Of a stretch of DNA of 20,096 nt, positions 11,817 to 19,751 are shown piece by piece; the first letter of the stretch is position 1, and each line of letters begins with the position of its first letter. The notes below the pieces were generated by a model. The model was not told where the DNA came from. It ran no database searches and saw only the letters and a list, made by a program, of their open reading frames with translations. The stretch is from contig CADEGS010000056.1 in the NCBI GenBank assembly GCA_902826945.1, forward strand, positions 1 through 20,096, read 5' to 3'. Source of the stretch: an uncultured bacterium (lineage in GTDB: Bacteria > Planctomycetota > UBA1135 > GCA-002686595). The position numbers were made by a program, and so were the translations under genes.

Positions 11817-14654
11817 ATGCCGACCGCCTCCCTCGAGCCTCGCACCGCCCCGGACACGGCCCTCCTCGGCCGCGTCGCCGAGCGCGCCTTCGCCCAGATG
11901 GTCCACATGATCTGGGAGGCGAACCACCGCCCCGAAGCGCGACCCGGCGACCCCAAGGTCGGCGGGCACCCCGCCGCCTGCGCCAGCTCGCTGCACATCC
12001 TGGCCGCGCTGCACCTGGTCGTGCGCGAGGTGGACGACTACGTGTGCTGCAAGCCCCACGCGGCGCCGATGGACCACGCGCTGCACCACCAGCTGCGCCT
12101 GTTCGGGCGCGAGGACGGGACGTGGCTCGACGAGGCGCAGTCGAAGGCGCTGATGAGCCGCCTGCGCGCCTTCCCCGAGAACGGCGAGCCCGTCTTCCAG
12201 AGCTACCACGCGCGCTCCGACCCCGACTCCTACCACTTCCTGCCCTCGGGCTCGGTCGGCATCCCGCCGGTGGTGTCGGTGTACCTGGCGCTGGCGCACC
12301 GCTACATGCACGACCACGGGATGGAGGTGCCCGAGCGCGCGCACTTCTGGTCCCTGATCGGCGACTCCGAGTTCCGCGAGGGCTCGCTGCTCGAGGCCAT
12401 GCCCGACGCGGCCGAGCGCATGCTCGGCAACGTCACGTGGATCATCGACTACAACCGCCAGAACCTCGACGGCACCCGCATCCCGAACGAGAAGGGGCTG
12501 CACTCGCGCGACTGCGACCGCATCCAGCTCACGGCCGAGGCCAACGGCTGGAAGGTGATCCAGCTGCGCCACGGCGGCTTCCGCGAGGAGCTCTTCCGCC
12601 GCCGCGGCGGCAAGGCGCTGCGCGAGCTCTTCGAGACGGGCCTGTCGGACTACGAGTACCAGCTCGTGCTGTTCAAGGACGACGCGGAGCTCGCGCGCTC
12701 GCTGATCCGCGAGCACTCGCCGGCGGCCGAGGCGTTCTGCGCCGAGCTCTCCGACGCGGAGCTGCTGCGCGCCTTCCGCGACGTCGGCGGCCACGACATG
12801 GAGCGCGTCGTGCAGGCGCTGCGCGACGCGCGCGAGGAGCCGGACAAGCCCTACCTCGTGATCGCGCACACGATCAAGGGCTGGGGTCTCGACTGCTTCG
12901 CCGACCCGTCGAACCACTCCTCGCTGCCCGCGCGCGACGAGGTGCAGGCGGTGCTGGAGCGCCACGGGCTCTCCGCCGAGGACCCCTACGCGCTCTTCCC
13001 GGAGGACTCCGACGAGGGGCGCTTCCTGGCGCAGCGCGGCGGCGCCTTCCGGCGCGGGATCCTGGCCACGCGCGAGCGCCGCCGCCAGAAGCGCGCGGCG
13101 TGGCGCAAGGCGGTCGAGCAGGCGGGCGGGCTGCCCGGCGCGCTCGACGTGGACACCTCGCTCTTCCCGCGCGTCCACACGCAGTGGATGTGGGGGCAGA
13201 TCGCGGCCAAGCTCGTGCGCATCAGCATCGCCGAGGAGGACGGCCCGGGGCTCGGCGGCGCCGAGAAGAAGCCCTTGACCGAGGAGGAGAAGCGCTGGGC
13301 GTCGGTCGCGCGCTTCGTGCTGACGATGTCGCCCGACGTGGGCACGAGCACGAACATCGCGCCCGTGCTCGACCAGCGCGTGTACGGGCCGGGCTCGGGG
13401 CACGGCGACGAGCGCGAGCTGTTCGAGGCCAAGCACCCCGAGCTGATGAGCGCCGAGAACCCCTGGACGCGCCACATCCGCTTCGAGATCGCGGAGGCCA
13501 ACTGCATGTCGGCCGCGGGAGCCTTCGGGCGCATGGCCCACTACACGGGCAACCCGAGCTTCCCGATCATGACCGTGTACGACTTCTTCGTGAAGCGCGC
13601 GCTCGACCAGCTCTACTACAACCTGTACTGGGGCTCGGAGTTCGTGATCATCGGCACGCCGAGCGGCGTGACCCTTTCGTCCGAGGGCGCGCAGCACTCC
13701 TGGAAGTCGGACATCCAGATCCCGAACCTGATCACGTGGGAGCCGTTCTACGCGATCGAGATGGACTGGATCCTCTCGGACGCGATCGGGCGCCACATGC
13801 TGGACGAGAACGAGGGCCGCCGCGGCGTGCTGGTGCGCGCGGTGACGCGCGCGGTGCCGCAGAAGGGCCTGCTCGAGGAGCTGCGCCGGCACGCGGCGAG
13901 CAAGGCGGCGCTGCCCGAGGGCGCGCGGCTCGTGCCGGCGGGGACGGCGGCGGGCGCCGGCGAGGTGGACGAGGCGACGCTCGCGGCGCTGCCCGACGCG
14001 GAGCTCCTGGCGCGCCTGCGCGAGCAGGTGCTGCGCGGCGGCTACTACCTGGTCGACCGGCGCGGCTACGCGGGCTACGAGCCCGGCGACAACGTCGTGC
14101 GCCTGTTCGCCATGGGCTCGGTCGCGACCGAGGCCGTGGCCGCGTCGCACGCGCTGCTCGCGCGCGGCGTCTTCGCCGACGTGATCGTCGTCACCTCGCC
14201 CGAGCTCCTGCTCGGGATCCTGGGCGAGAAGGACGGCTACCGCCACCTGCGCGAGGGGCTGGGCGTCACGGGCGACCTGCACGCGGTGGAGGGCCCGCTC
14301 GCGGGCGCGCGCGGCGAGGCCGCGCTCGTCTCGCTGGCCGGACGGCGCGTGCCCTGCGTTGCGGTCTGCGACGGCGAGGCCGGCCTGCTCGACAACATCG
14401 GCTCGATCGTCGGCGTGCGCCAGGTGACGCAGGCCGTGCGGCGCTTCTCCAAGTGCGGCCGCCCCGACCAGATCTACGCCTACCACGGCCTGGACGCGGA
14501 CGCGCTGGTCGAGGCCTGCGGGCGCGTCCTGTCCGAGACGGCGCTCGAGGACCTGCGCGTGTCGCCCGCGCTGCTCGAGCGGCTGGCGGGCCGCCAGGCG
14601 GCGCGCGAGCGCGTCGACTGGCGCGCGCTCTGGCCCGAGGCGCCGCGCGGTTGA
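11817..14654 (+). CDS. aceE: AceE-like homodimeric 2-oxoacid (pyruvate) dehydrogenase E1
   Basis: 945 residues, slightly longer than the usual ~890. It is a thiamine-diphosphate enzyme that decarboxylates pyruvate and acetylates the lipoyl E2 of the pyruvate dehydrogenase complex. The N-terminal half has KVGGHPAACASSLHILAALH, SGSVGIPPVVSVYLALA and the TPP/Mg motif GDSEFREGS (Gly182-Asp183) with DYNRQNLDG (Asn213) about 30 residues later, which together are diagnostic of AceE rather than of split alpha/beta E1. The middle domain has SSEGAQH near 621-627, and a transketolase-C-like domain follows from about 770. The ATG at 11817 precedes the conserved region; no Shine-Dalgarno sequence is visible. 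No E2 or E3 gene is nearby, so pyruvate as substrate rests on family resemblance. The stop overlaps the TTG of the Nudix gene. Confidence 0.84.
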   Translation: MPTASLEPRTAPDTALLGRVAERAFAQMVHMIWEANHRPEARPGDPKVGGHPAACASSLHILAALHLVVREVDDYVCCKPHAAPMDHALHHQLRLFGREDGTWLDEAQSKALMSRLRAFPENGEPVFQSYHARSDPDSYHFLPSGSVGIPPVVSVYLALAHRYMHDHGMEVPERAHFWSLIGDSEFREGSLLEAMPDAAERMLGNVTWIIDYNRQNLDGTRIPNEKGLHSRDCDRIQLTAEANGWKVIQLRHGGFREELFRRRGGKALRELFETGLSDYEYQLVLFKDDAELARSLIREHSPAAEAFCAELSDAELLRAFRDVGGHDMERVVQALRDAREEPDKPYLVIAHTIKGWGLDCFADPSNHSSLPARDEVQAVLERHGLSAEDPYALFPEDSDEGRFLAQRGGAFRRGILATRERRRQKRAAWRKAVEQAGGLPGALDVDTSLFPRVHTQWMWGQIAAKLVRISIAEEDGPGLGGAEKKPLTEEEKRWASVARFVLTMSPDVGTSTNIAPVLDQRVYGPGSGHGDERELFEAKHPELMSAENPWTRHIRFEIAEANCMSAAGAFGRMAHYTGNPSFPIMTVYDFFVKRALDQLYYNLYWGSEFVIIGTPSGVTLSSEGAQHSWKSDIQIPNLITWEPFYAIEMDWILSDAIGRHMLDENEGRRGVLVRAVTRAVPQKGLLEELRRHAASKAALPEGARLVPAGTAAGAGEVDEATLAALPDAELLARLREQVLRGGYYLVDRRGYAGYEPGDNVVRLFAMGSVATEAVAASHALLARGVFADVIVVTSPELLLGILGEKDGYRHLREGLGVTGDLHAVEGPLAGARGEAALVSLAGRRVPCVAVCDGEAGLLDNIGSIVGVRQVTQAVRRFSKCGRPDQIYAYHGLDADALVEACGRVLSETALEDLRVSPALLERLAGRQAARERVDWRALWPEAPRG

Positions 14655-15208
14655 GCGACCCCGAGCCGCTCGTCCCCTTCCCCGTCGTCGCGAGCGAGCG
14701 CGTCTACGACTCGCGCTGGTGCGGGCTGCGGCGCGACCTCGTGCGCCTCGCCGACGGGAGCGTGCAGGAGCACCACGTGTTCGAGGTCGGCGAGGCGGTG
14801 GCGATCGTGCCGCTCCTCCCCGATGGCCGCGTCCTCCTCCTTTGGCAGTACCGCCACGCGCTCGGCCGCTCGCACTGGGAGATCCCCGCCGGCCGCCTGC
14901 ACGCGGGCGAGGCGCCCGAGGCCGGCGCCGCGCGCGAGCTGGCCGAGGAGACCGGCCATGCGCCCGCGCGCCTCGAGCGCCTGCAGGGCTTCTTCCCGCT
15001 CAGCGGCATCAGCGCCCATCACGCGCACCTCTTCGTCGCGCACGGCTGCCGCGAGACCGGCCGCGGCACGGCGCACGAGGCCTCCGAGCGCATGAGCCTG
15101 CACGCGCTCGCGCCGGAGGTCGTGCTCGCCCGGCTGCGCGAGGGCGCGATCGAGGACGGCTTCGCGCTGGTCGGGCTCTCGCGGCACTTCCTGCGCGCGA
15201 CGCGCTGA
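14651..15208 (+). CDS. Nudix hydrolase, ADP-ribose pyrophosphatase type
   Basis: 185 residues with a complete Nudix box: Gly81-x5-Glu87-x7-Arg95-Glu96-Leu-x-Glu99-Glu100-x-Gly102 (GRLHAGEAPEAGAARELAEE, then TG). The preceding segment VLLLWQYRHALGRSHWEIPA and the overall length resemble ADP-ribose/sugar-nucleotide pyrophosphatases, which cleave NDP-sugars to sugar phosphate and NMP with Mg2+. The exact substrate is unproven. I use the TTG at 14651, which overlaps the E1 stop codon (TTGA) and has GAGG at 14637-14640, 10 nt upstream. The family N-terminus (SERVYDSRW) starts shortly after, and no ATG or GTG lies between. The frame is open far upstream, but that part is a shadow of the E1 gene. 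It ends 26 bp before a convergent gene. Confidence 0.9.
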   Translation: MSDPEPLVPFPVVASERVYDSRWCGLRRDLVRLADGSVQEHHVFEVGEAVAIVPLLPDGRVLLLWQYRHALGRSHWEIPAGRLHAGEAPEAGAARELAEETGHAPARLERLQGFFPLSGISAHHAHLFVAHGCRETGRGTAHEASERMSLHALAPEVVLARLREGAIEDGFALVGLSRHFLRATR

Positions 15209-15212
15209 GCCC

Positions 15213-15226
15213 CTCCCGCGCGGGAG
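15213..15226. terminator. Perfect palindrome between convergent genes
   Basis: CTCCCGCGCGGGAG is a perfect 14-bp palindrome in the 26-bp gap between the Nudix gene and the FG-GAP gene, which converge. As RNA it folds as CTCCC/GGGAG around a GCGC loop from either strand, fitting a bidirectional terminator. No T-run follows. Confidence 0.42.
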
Positions 15227-15234
15227 CGCGGCGT

Positions 15235-17826
15235 TCAGAACGCCGTGAACGTCGTGCGCTCGGCGTTCGTGAGCCGCGGCTGGGCTCCGACCAGCGCCTG
15301 CCAGTACAGCGTGCTGCCGAGCAGCGCCGGCTGGTTCGGCACCGCGGTCGACCAGCTCGCCTCTCCCTTCTTCGAGAGCGTTCCCGACGCGACCACCGAG
15401 GTGCTGGAGGGATCGAGCTGCAGGAGCCCGATCGCGAGCGGGATGCGCACGCGCTCCGTGGAGCTCGCCAGCAGCCACGGCTCCGAGACCGGCCCGAGCA
15501 CGTCGAGGTGGAGCTGCTTCGCGATGCGCGGCAGGCCGCGGGACGCGAGGTGGCGCGTCGGATTCGCGCCGACCGCGGAGCGCCGCGTCGGGTACGCGCC
15601 GACCGCGGCGCGCCCCGCGGCCCAGAACGCGTCGAGGTCGCCGTCCAGGTCGAGATCCGCGAACGCGGCGACGCCGCCGGGGCTCTCGATCGAGCGGTGG
15701 CTGCGCGACAGGCGGCCGGCGCCGTCGTTCTCGAGCAGCGAGCGCTGGCCGACCAGATCGAGGTCGCCATCGCCGTCGAGGTCGGCGGCCGCGCAGGTCT
15801 CGAAGCTCCCGGCCCGAGGCCGAGCGATGGACTGCGGGATCCGGGCCGAGGCGTCGCCGAAGGAGCCCGCTCCGTCCCCCGCGTACCAGAAGGCGAAGGG
15901 CATCCCTGGATAGGTCGGACGCACCGCTCCCGCCAGATCGACGTCTCCGTCGGCGTCGAGGTCGGCCGCCACCGACCACAGGATCTCGTCCAGGAACGCG
16001 GTGGCGCCCGGCAGCCGTGAGCTCTTGTCCTGGAAGGCGCCCGTGCCGTCGTTCTCGAGCAGGCCCAGGCCGAAGTAGTCGTTCGCGAAGAGCAGGTCCG
16101 GATCGCCGTCGGCCTCGAGATCCAGCACCTTCACGTCGAGCGCGCCGTGGATCCCGCTGGCGAGCAGGGCGTCGGCGAACGTGCCGCTGCCGCCGTTCCG
16201 ATAGAGCGTGATCCCGCCCCCGCCGCCGTCGTAGTCGTTCGTGTCCGCGAGCAGGAGGTCGAGATCGCCGTCCCCGTCGACGTCCGCCATGGCGACGGCG
16301 GAGGTCACGCCGCGGTCGTCTCCGAAGTGCGCCGGCAGCGCGGAGGCGGACACGTCGGTGAAGGTCCCGCGGTCGTTGCGGTACAGCTGGTTGTCCTGCG
16401 GGCGGATGCCGATCTCGCCGTCCCAGGGGCAGGCGAACGCGAGGTCGAGGTCCCCGTCCCCGTCGACGTCGCCGGCGCAGAGGCCCACCGCCGGGCGCAC
16501 CTGCGAGGCGAACCACGACGGATCCGCCCGGAACGAGCCCGTGCCCTCGCCGAGCAGCACGCGCGCTCCCGGGTGCAGCGGCGAGGGAAAGGAGGGAGAC
16601 CCGATGTCGCTGTGGTTGGCGACCACGGCATCGAGCCAGCCGTCTCCGTCCAGGTCCGCGAGCACCACGGCGCTGTCGCTCCCGTCCGCCACGGGCACGC
16701 CGCCGTCGTCGAGCCACAGCCGGCCCGTGCCGTCGTTGAGGAGCAAGCTGGCTGCGGCGACGAGGAGATCGATGTCCTCGTCCTGGTCCACGTCTCCGGC
16801 CACCACGCTCTTGTGCTGTCCGGCCGTCACCGGCGGGGCGTTGGGCGCGAGCTGGAACGAGGCGCTCCCGTCGTTCAGCAGGATGAGGTCGGGACCGACC
16901 GGCCCGATCGGCAGGAGCGGGTTCACGCCGTTCGCCTCGTAGAGGTCGAGATCCCCGTCGCCGTCGAGGTCGAAGAGGGCCACGGCGTTCGTCCACTGGC
17001 TCGTCGCGGGCAGACCGCCCGCGAACGCGACGAACGTTCCGTCGCCTCCACCCAGCCAGAGCGAGTCGGCTCCGCCATTGCCGAGCACCGCGTCCAGGTC
17101 GCCGTCGCCGTCGAGGTCCCCCAGCGCCACGCTCTCGGTCAGCAGGCTCTGCCGGGGCAGGCTCGCGGTCGCGTCGACGAAGCCTCCCGCGCCGTCGCCG
17201 AGGAAGAGCTGCGTCTGCCCGTGCTGGCCGAGCAAGGCATCGAGGTCCTCGTCCCCGTCCACGTCTCCCAGCGCGATCGAGCGGATCGCGGCCGGCGTGA
17301 AGCCCAGGATCGTGCGCTCGAAGGTCCCGCCGCCCGCATTCGTCAGGAGCTGGAAGGAGAGATCGACCTGCGTGGCCAGCGCATCGAGGTCCCCGTCGCC
17401 GTCCAGGTCGCCCAGCACGCGCGGCTGCGCGAAGGGCGGCATCGCCCCCGGAACGAGGTCGAAGCCGCGCGCGCCGTCGTTGAGGAAGAGCTCGCCGCCG
17501 CCGCGCACGAGATCGAGTCGACCGTCGCCGTCCACGTCACCCGCCAGGCAACCTCCGCTGCCCTCCGCCGTCGACCAGCCGGCACGGAAGAACGCGTCGC
17601 CGCGGCCCAGGTGCAGCACGGCGCCCGGACTGCGCCCCTCGAGCACGTCGACGCGCCCGTCGCCGTCGAAGTCGCCGAGCACGATGGCCGTCGCGCTCTC
17701 GAGCCGCAGGTGCCGATGGAGCATGCGCAGGGCCGGCCGGTCGTCGATCCGCACCGGCGATCGCTCGCGCTGCAGCTGGGCCTGGAGGGAGCTCGCGAGC
17801 ACGACAAGGATGGCAATCCGCTTCAT
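15235..17826 (-). CDS. Secreted FG-GAP/VCBS-repeat protein (calcium-binding beta-propeller type)
   Basis: 863 residues. The signal peptide MKRIAILVVLASSLQAQ has a probable cleavage site after Ala16. Fourteen Asp-rich motifs of the form DxDxDGDxD follow (first at 52-60, DFDGDGRVD; last in DLDLDGDLDAF near 730), spaced about 40-60 residues apart with interleaved LLxNDGxGxF segments. These are the calcium-binding loops of FG-GAP/VCBS blades, so two seven-bladed propellers are plausible. Around residues 738-758 a 10-residue unit is repeated twice (AVGAYPTRRS / AVGANPTRHL). A C-terminal beta-rich domain ends in LYWQALVGAQPRLTNAERTT, a style common in planctomycete secreted proteins. Such proteins often mediate surface adhesion or binding of large substrates; no enzymatic residue set is visible. 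The ATG at 17826 has GAGG 8 nt upstream. Confidence 0.92.
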   Translation of the reverse strand: MKRIAILVVLASSLQAQLQRERSPVRIDDRPALRMLHRHLRLESATAIVLGDFDGDGRVDVLEGRSPGAVLHLGRGDAFFRAGWSTAEGSGGCLAGDVDGDGRLDLVRGGGELFLNDGARGFDLVPGAMPPFAQPRVLGDLDGDGDLDALATQVDLSFQLLTNAGGGTFERTILGFTPAAIRSIALGDVDGDEDLDALLGQHGQTQLFLGDGAGGFVDATASLPRQSLLTESVALGDLDGDGDLDAVLGNGGADSLWLGGGDGTFVAFAGGLPATSQWTNAVALFDLDGDGDLDLYEANGVNPLLPIGPVGPDLILLNDGSASFQLAPNAPPVTAGQHKSVVAGDVDQDEDIDLLVAAASLLLNDGTGRLWLDDGGVPVADGSDSAVVLADLDGDGWLDAVVANHSDIGSPSFPSPLHPGARVLLGEGTGSFRADPSWFASQVRPAVGLCAGDVDGDGDLDLAFACPWDGEIGIRPQDNQLYRNDRGTFTDVSASALPAHFGDDRGVTSAVAMADVDGDGDLDLLLADTNDYDGGGGGITLYRNGGSGTFADALLASGIHGALDVKVLDLEADGDPDLLFANDYFGLGLLENDGTGAFQDKSSRLPGATAFLDEILWSVAADLDADGDVDLAGAVRPTYPGMPFAFWYAGDGAGSFGDASARIPQSIARPRAGSFETCAAADLDGDGDLDLVGQRSLLENDGAGRLSRSHRSIESPGGVAAFADLDLDGDLDAFWAAGRAAVGAYPTRRSAVGANPTRHLASRGLPRIAKQLHLDVLGPVSEPWLLASSTERVRIPLAIGLLQLDPSSTSVVASGTLSKKGEASWSTAVPNQPALLGSTLYWQALVGAQPRLTNAERTTFTAF
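15554..15613. repeat. Two tandem copies of a 30-bp unit
   Basis: Units at 15554-15583 and 15584-15613 match at 27 of 30 positions. Each holds an inverted repeat GTCGG-7 nt-CCGAC. The unit length is exactly 10 codons, so the FG-GAP protein reading frame is kept, adding AVGAxPTR repeats in the linker after the last calcium motif. Confidence 0.85.
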
Positions 17827-17979
17827 GGCGCACGCCTCGTGTCAGGGGAGCAGCCACCCCGGTGGAGGTGCCGTCACGTCCGGCGCCCGTGGGCCTGCGG
17901 GGTGGCGACCCCGCGTCGCCCGAGCAGTCTGTCACGCTCGTCCGGGAACGGCCATCCGCCCTGGGACGGAGCCGGCGGG

Positions 17980-17998
17980 CGCTCTGGGGCGCAGAGCG
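17980..17998 (-). terminator. rho: Hairpin downstream of rho
   Basis: CGCTCTG (17980-17986) pairs with CAGAGCG (17992-17998) around a 5-nt loop, 52-71 nt past the rho stop codon. A second 7-bp hairpin (GCGGGGT at 17897-17903 with ACCCCGC at 17908-17914, GGCG loop) lies nearer the FG-GAP gene. Neither has a U-tract. Either could end the rho transcript or belong to the leader of the next gene. Confidence 0.35.
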
Positions 17999-18050
17999 GA
18001 TCCCCGGAGCCGCGAGCCGCCCGGGGCCTGCGAGCCGCAGCTCCCCCCGC

Positions 18051-19751
18051 TCAGGCCTCCGGGTCGACCTCGAAGCGCTGCAGGAAGTCGTCGGTCTTCT
18101 TCACGTCGTCGAGCTTCGTGATCAGGAGCTCCATCGCCTCGGCCCAGTGCATGCGCGCGAGCACGCGGCGCAACGTGTTGATCAGGTGCAGGCGGCGCGA
18201 GGAGATCAGCTTCTCCTCCTTGCGCGTGCCGGAGCGCTCGACGTCGATGGCCGGGAAGATGCGGCGGTCGGCCAGGCGCCGCGCGAGCACGAGCTCCATG
18301 TTGCCGGTGCCCTTGAACTCCTCGAAGATCACCTGGTCCATGCGGCTGCCGGTCTCGACCAGCGTGGTGCCCAGGATCGTCAGCGAGCCGGCCGTCTCCG
18401 TGTTGCGCGCGGAGCCGAAGAACTGCTTGGGCCGCTCGAGGGCGCGCGAGTCGATGCCGCCGGACATCGTCTTGCCGCTGGTGCCGAACACGTTGTTGTA
18501 GGCGCGGCCCAGGCGCGTGATCGAGTCCAGCAGCAGGATCACGTCCTCGCCCAGCTCCACCAGACGCCGGCAACGCTTCCAGACCGCTTCCGCCAGGTCG
18601 ACGTGGCGCTTGTGGAGCTCGTCGTTGGTGCTGACGAAGACCTCGCCGCGCTCGATCGTGCGGCGCCATTCGGTGGCCTCCTCGGGGCGCTCGTCGATCA
18701 GGAGCACGATCAGGTGCACCTCGGGGTAGATCTTCTCGATCGCCTTGGCGAACTGCTGCAGCAGGATCGTCTTGCCCGAGCGCGGCGGCGCCACGATCAG
18801 GCCGCGCTGGCCGCGGCCCACGGGGCAGATGATGTCCAGCACCTTCAGCGACACCTCGCCGCTCGCGTCGCCGACGGCGTAGTGGAAGTCGGGGTCGATG
18901 CTGGTGAGGCCCTTGAAGGCGGGCAGGCTCTTGACCTCCTGCGGATCGCGGCCGTCGACGGTCAGCACGTCGGCCAGGTCCCACTTCTGGCGACCCTGCC
19001 CGCGGCGCACCGGGCCGCTCACGATCGAGCCCTCGCGCAACGCGTAGCGCTGCACCAGCCGCGGCGAGACGTGCGGGTCGTCGCGCGTCCCGAGCCAGCC
19101 GTTCTTGGCGCTGCGCAGGTGGCCGTGGTTCGCGTGCTCGATCAGGAGCAGCCCCTCGGCCGTCTCGATCGCGGGCCGAGCGCCCGGAGGGGGACGCGGG
19201 CCGCGCTCGCCGGGCCGGTCGAGGAGCCGCTCACCGCGGTCCTGGCGCTCGCCGCGGTCCTGGCGCTCACCACGGTCTTCACGCTCGCCACGGTCCTGGC
19301 GCTCGCCGGGGCGGTCTACCGCCGGTCGATCGCCGACGGAACGGGACTCCTCCGCGGGGCGCGTGTCCGGACGCACGCCCGGACGTCCGTCGTCACTCCC
19401 TTCGCCACCGCGCGATCGGCGGCGGCGGCGGCGGCGGTCCTGCCAGCGGCGGCGCCTGGGACGCGAGCCGTCGCCGTCCTGCGTGGCCACGCCCGCGCCG
19501 TCTTGCTGCGTGGGCCGCTCGTGTGCTCCTCGCTCGCGGTCCTGGCCTCGCTCGCGCTCCTGCACGGCGGGCGCGGCCGCTTCTCGCGACGGTCCACCGT
19601 CGCGGGAACGTTCCTCGCGCGTCTCGCCGCGCCGGCCGGAACGGGGCGCATCACCGGCGGGGGCACTCGTCGCGGGCGGGTCGATGGCGCCCGCGCCGAA
19701 GGGAAGCGTCCCGGAGGGCGCCACGGTGTCGGATGTCTTCTTCGAAGCCAA
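18051..19751 (-). CDS. rho: Transcription termination factor Rho with long disordered N-terminus
   Basis: 566 residues against about 420 in E. coli. Residues 195-267 are the cold-shock/OB primary RNA-binding domain (GLLLIEHANHGHLRSAKNGW, HVSPRLVQRYALREG). The RecA-type ATPase follows: Walker A APPRSGKT (321-328), VILLLDSITRLGRAYNN as Walker B, and the Q/R-loop region including SGGIDSRALERPKQFFGSAR and EEFKGTGNMELVLAR. Rho is a hexameric RNA helicase that ends transcripts. Residues 1-190 are low-complexity, rich in Arg, Asp, Glu, Gly and Pro, with an Arg cluster at 99-114 and DRGERQ hexapeptide repeats at about 151-175. Comparable insertions in other high-GC phyla bind RNA. The start is uncertain: TTG at 19751 is the first in-frame start after an upstream stop and has no good Shine-Dalgarno sequence, so a downstream GTG is possible. 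Confidence 0.93.
   Translation of the reverse strand: MASKKTSDTVAPSGTLPFGAGAIDPPATSAPAGDAPRSGRRGETREERSRDGGPSREAAAPAVQERERGQDRERGAHERPTQQDGAGVATQDGDGSRPRRRRWQDRRRRRRRSRGGEGSDDGRPGVRPDTRPAEESRSVGDRPAVDRPGERQDRGEREDRGERQDRGERQDRGERLLDRPGERGPRPPPGARPAIETAEGLLLIEHANHGHLRSAKNGWLGTRDDPHVSPRLVQRYALREGSIVSGPVRRGQGRQKWDLADVLTVDGRDPQEVKSLPAFKGLTSIDPDFHYAVGDASGEVSLKVLDIICPVGRGQRGLIVAPPRSGKTILLQQFAKAIEKIYPEVHLIVLLIDERPEEATEWRRTIERGEVFVSTNDELHKRHVDLAEAVWKRCRRLVELGEDVILLLDSITRLGRAYNNVFGTSGKTMSGGIDSRALERPKQFFGSARNTETAGSLTILGTTLVETGSRMDQVIFEEFKGTGNMELVLARRLADRRIFPAIDVERSGTRKEEKLISSRRLHLINTLRRVLARMHWAEAMELLITKLDDVKKTDDFLQRFEVDPEA
19230..19301. repeat. rho: Four tandem 18-bp repeats inside rho
   Basis: Units start at 19230, 19248, 19266 and 19284, with consensus CTCNCCRCGGTCCTGGCG on the plus strand; the third copy is the most diverged (TTCACG ending). 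They encode DRGERQ/DRGERE hexapeptides on the minus strand and keep the rho frame. A fifth partial copy follows at 19302. Confidence 0.9.

Noticed and set aside
11568..14486. 972-residue minus-strand frame opposite the E1 gene
   Set aside because: His/Arg/Ala-rich shadow translation without domains; the plus-strand frame is a clear AceE-like enzyme.
17854..17865. CCACC-CC-GGTGG inverted repeat upstream of the FG-GAP gene as an operator
   Set aside because: Only 5 bp per arm in GC-rich DNA with no known matching regulator; not better than chance.
16147..18501. 784-residue plus-strand frame opposite the FG-GAP gene and rho
   Set aside because: Repetitive Val/Pro/Arg pattern is the reverse image of the Asp-rich calcium repeats; it also crosses the intergenic region into rho.
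19230..19301. CRISPR-like array
   Set aside because: Units are 18 bp, contiguous without spacers, and in frame within rho.
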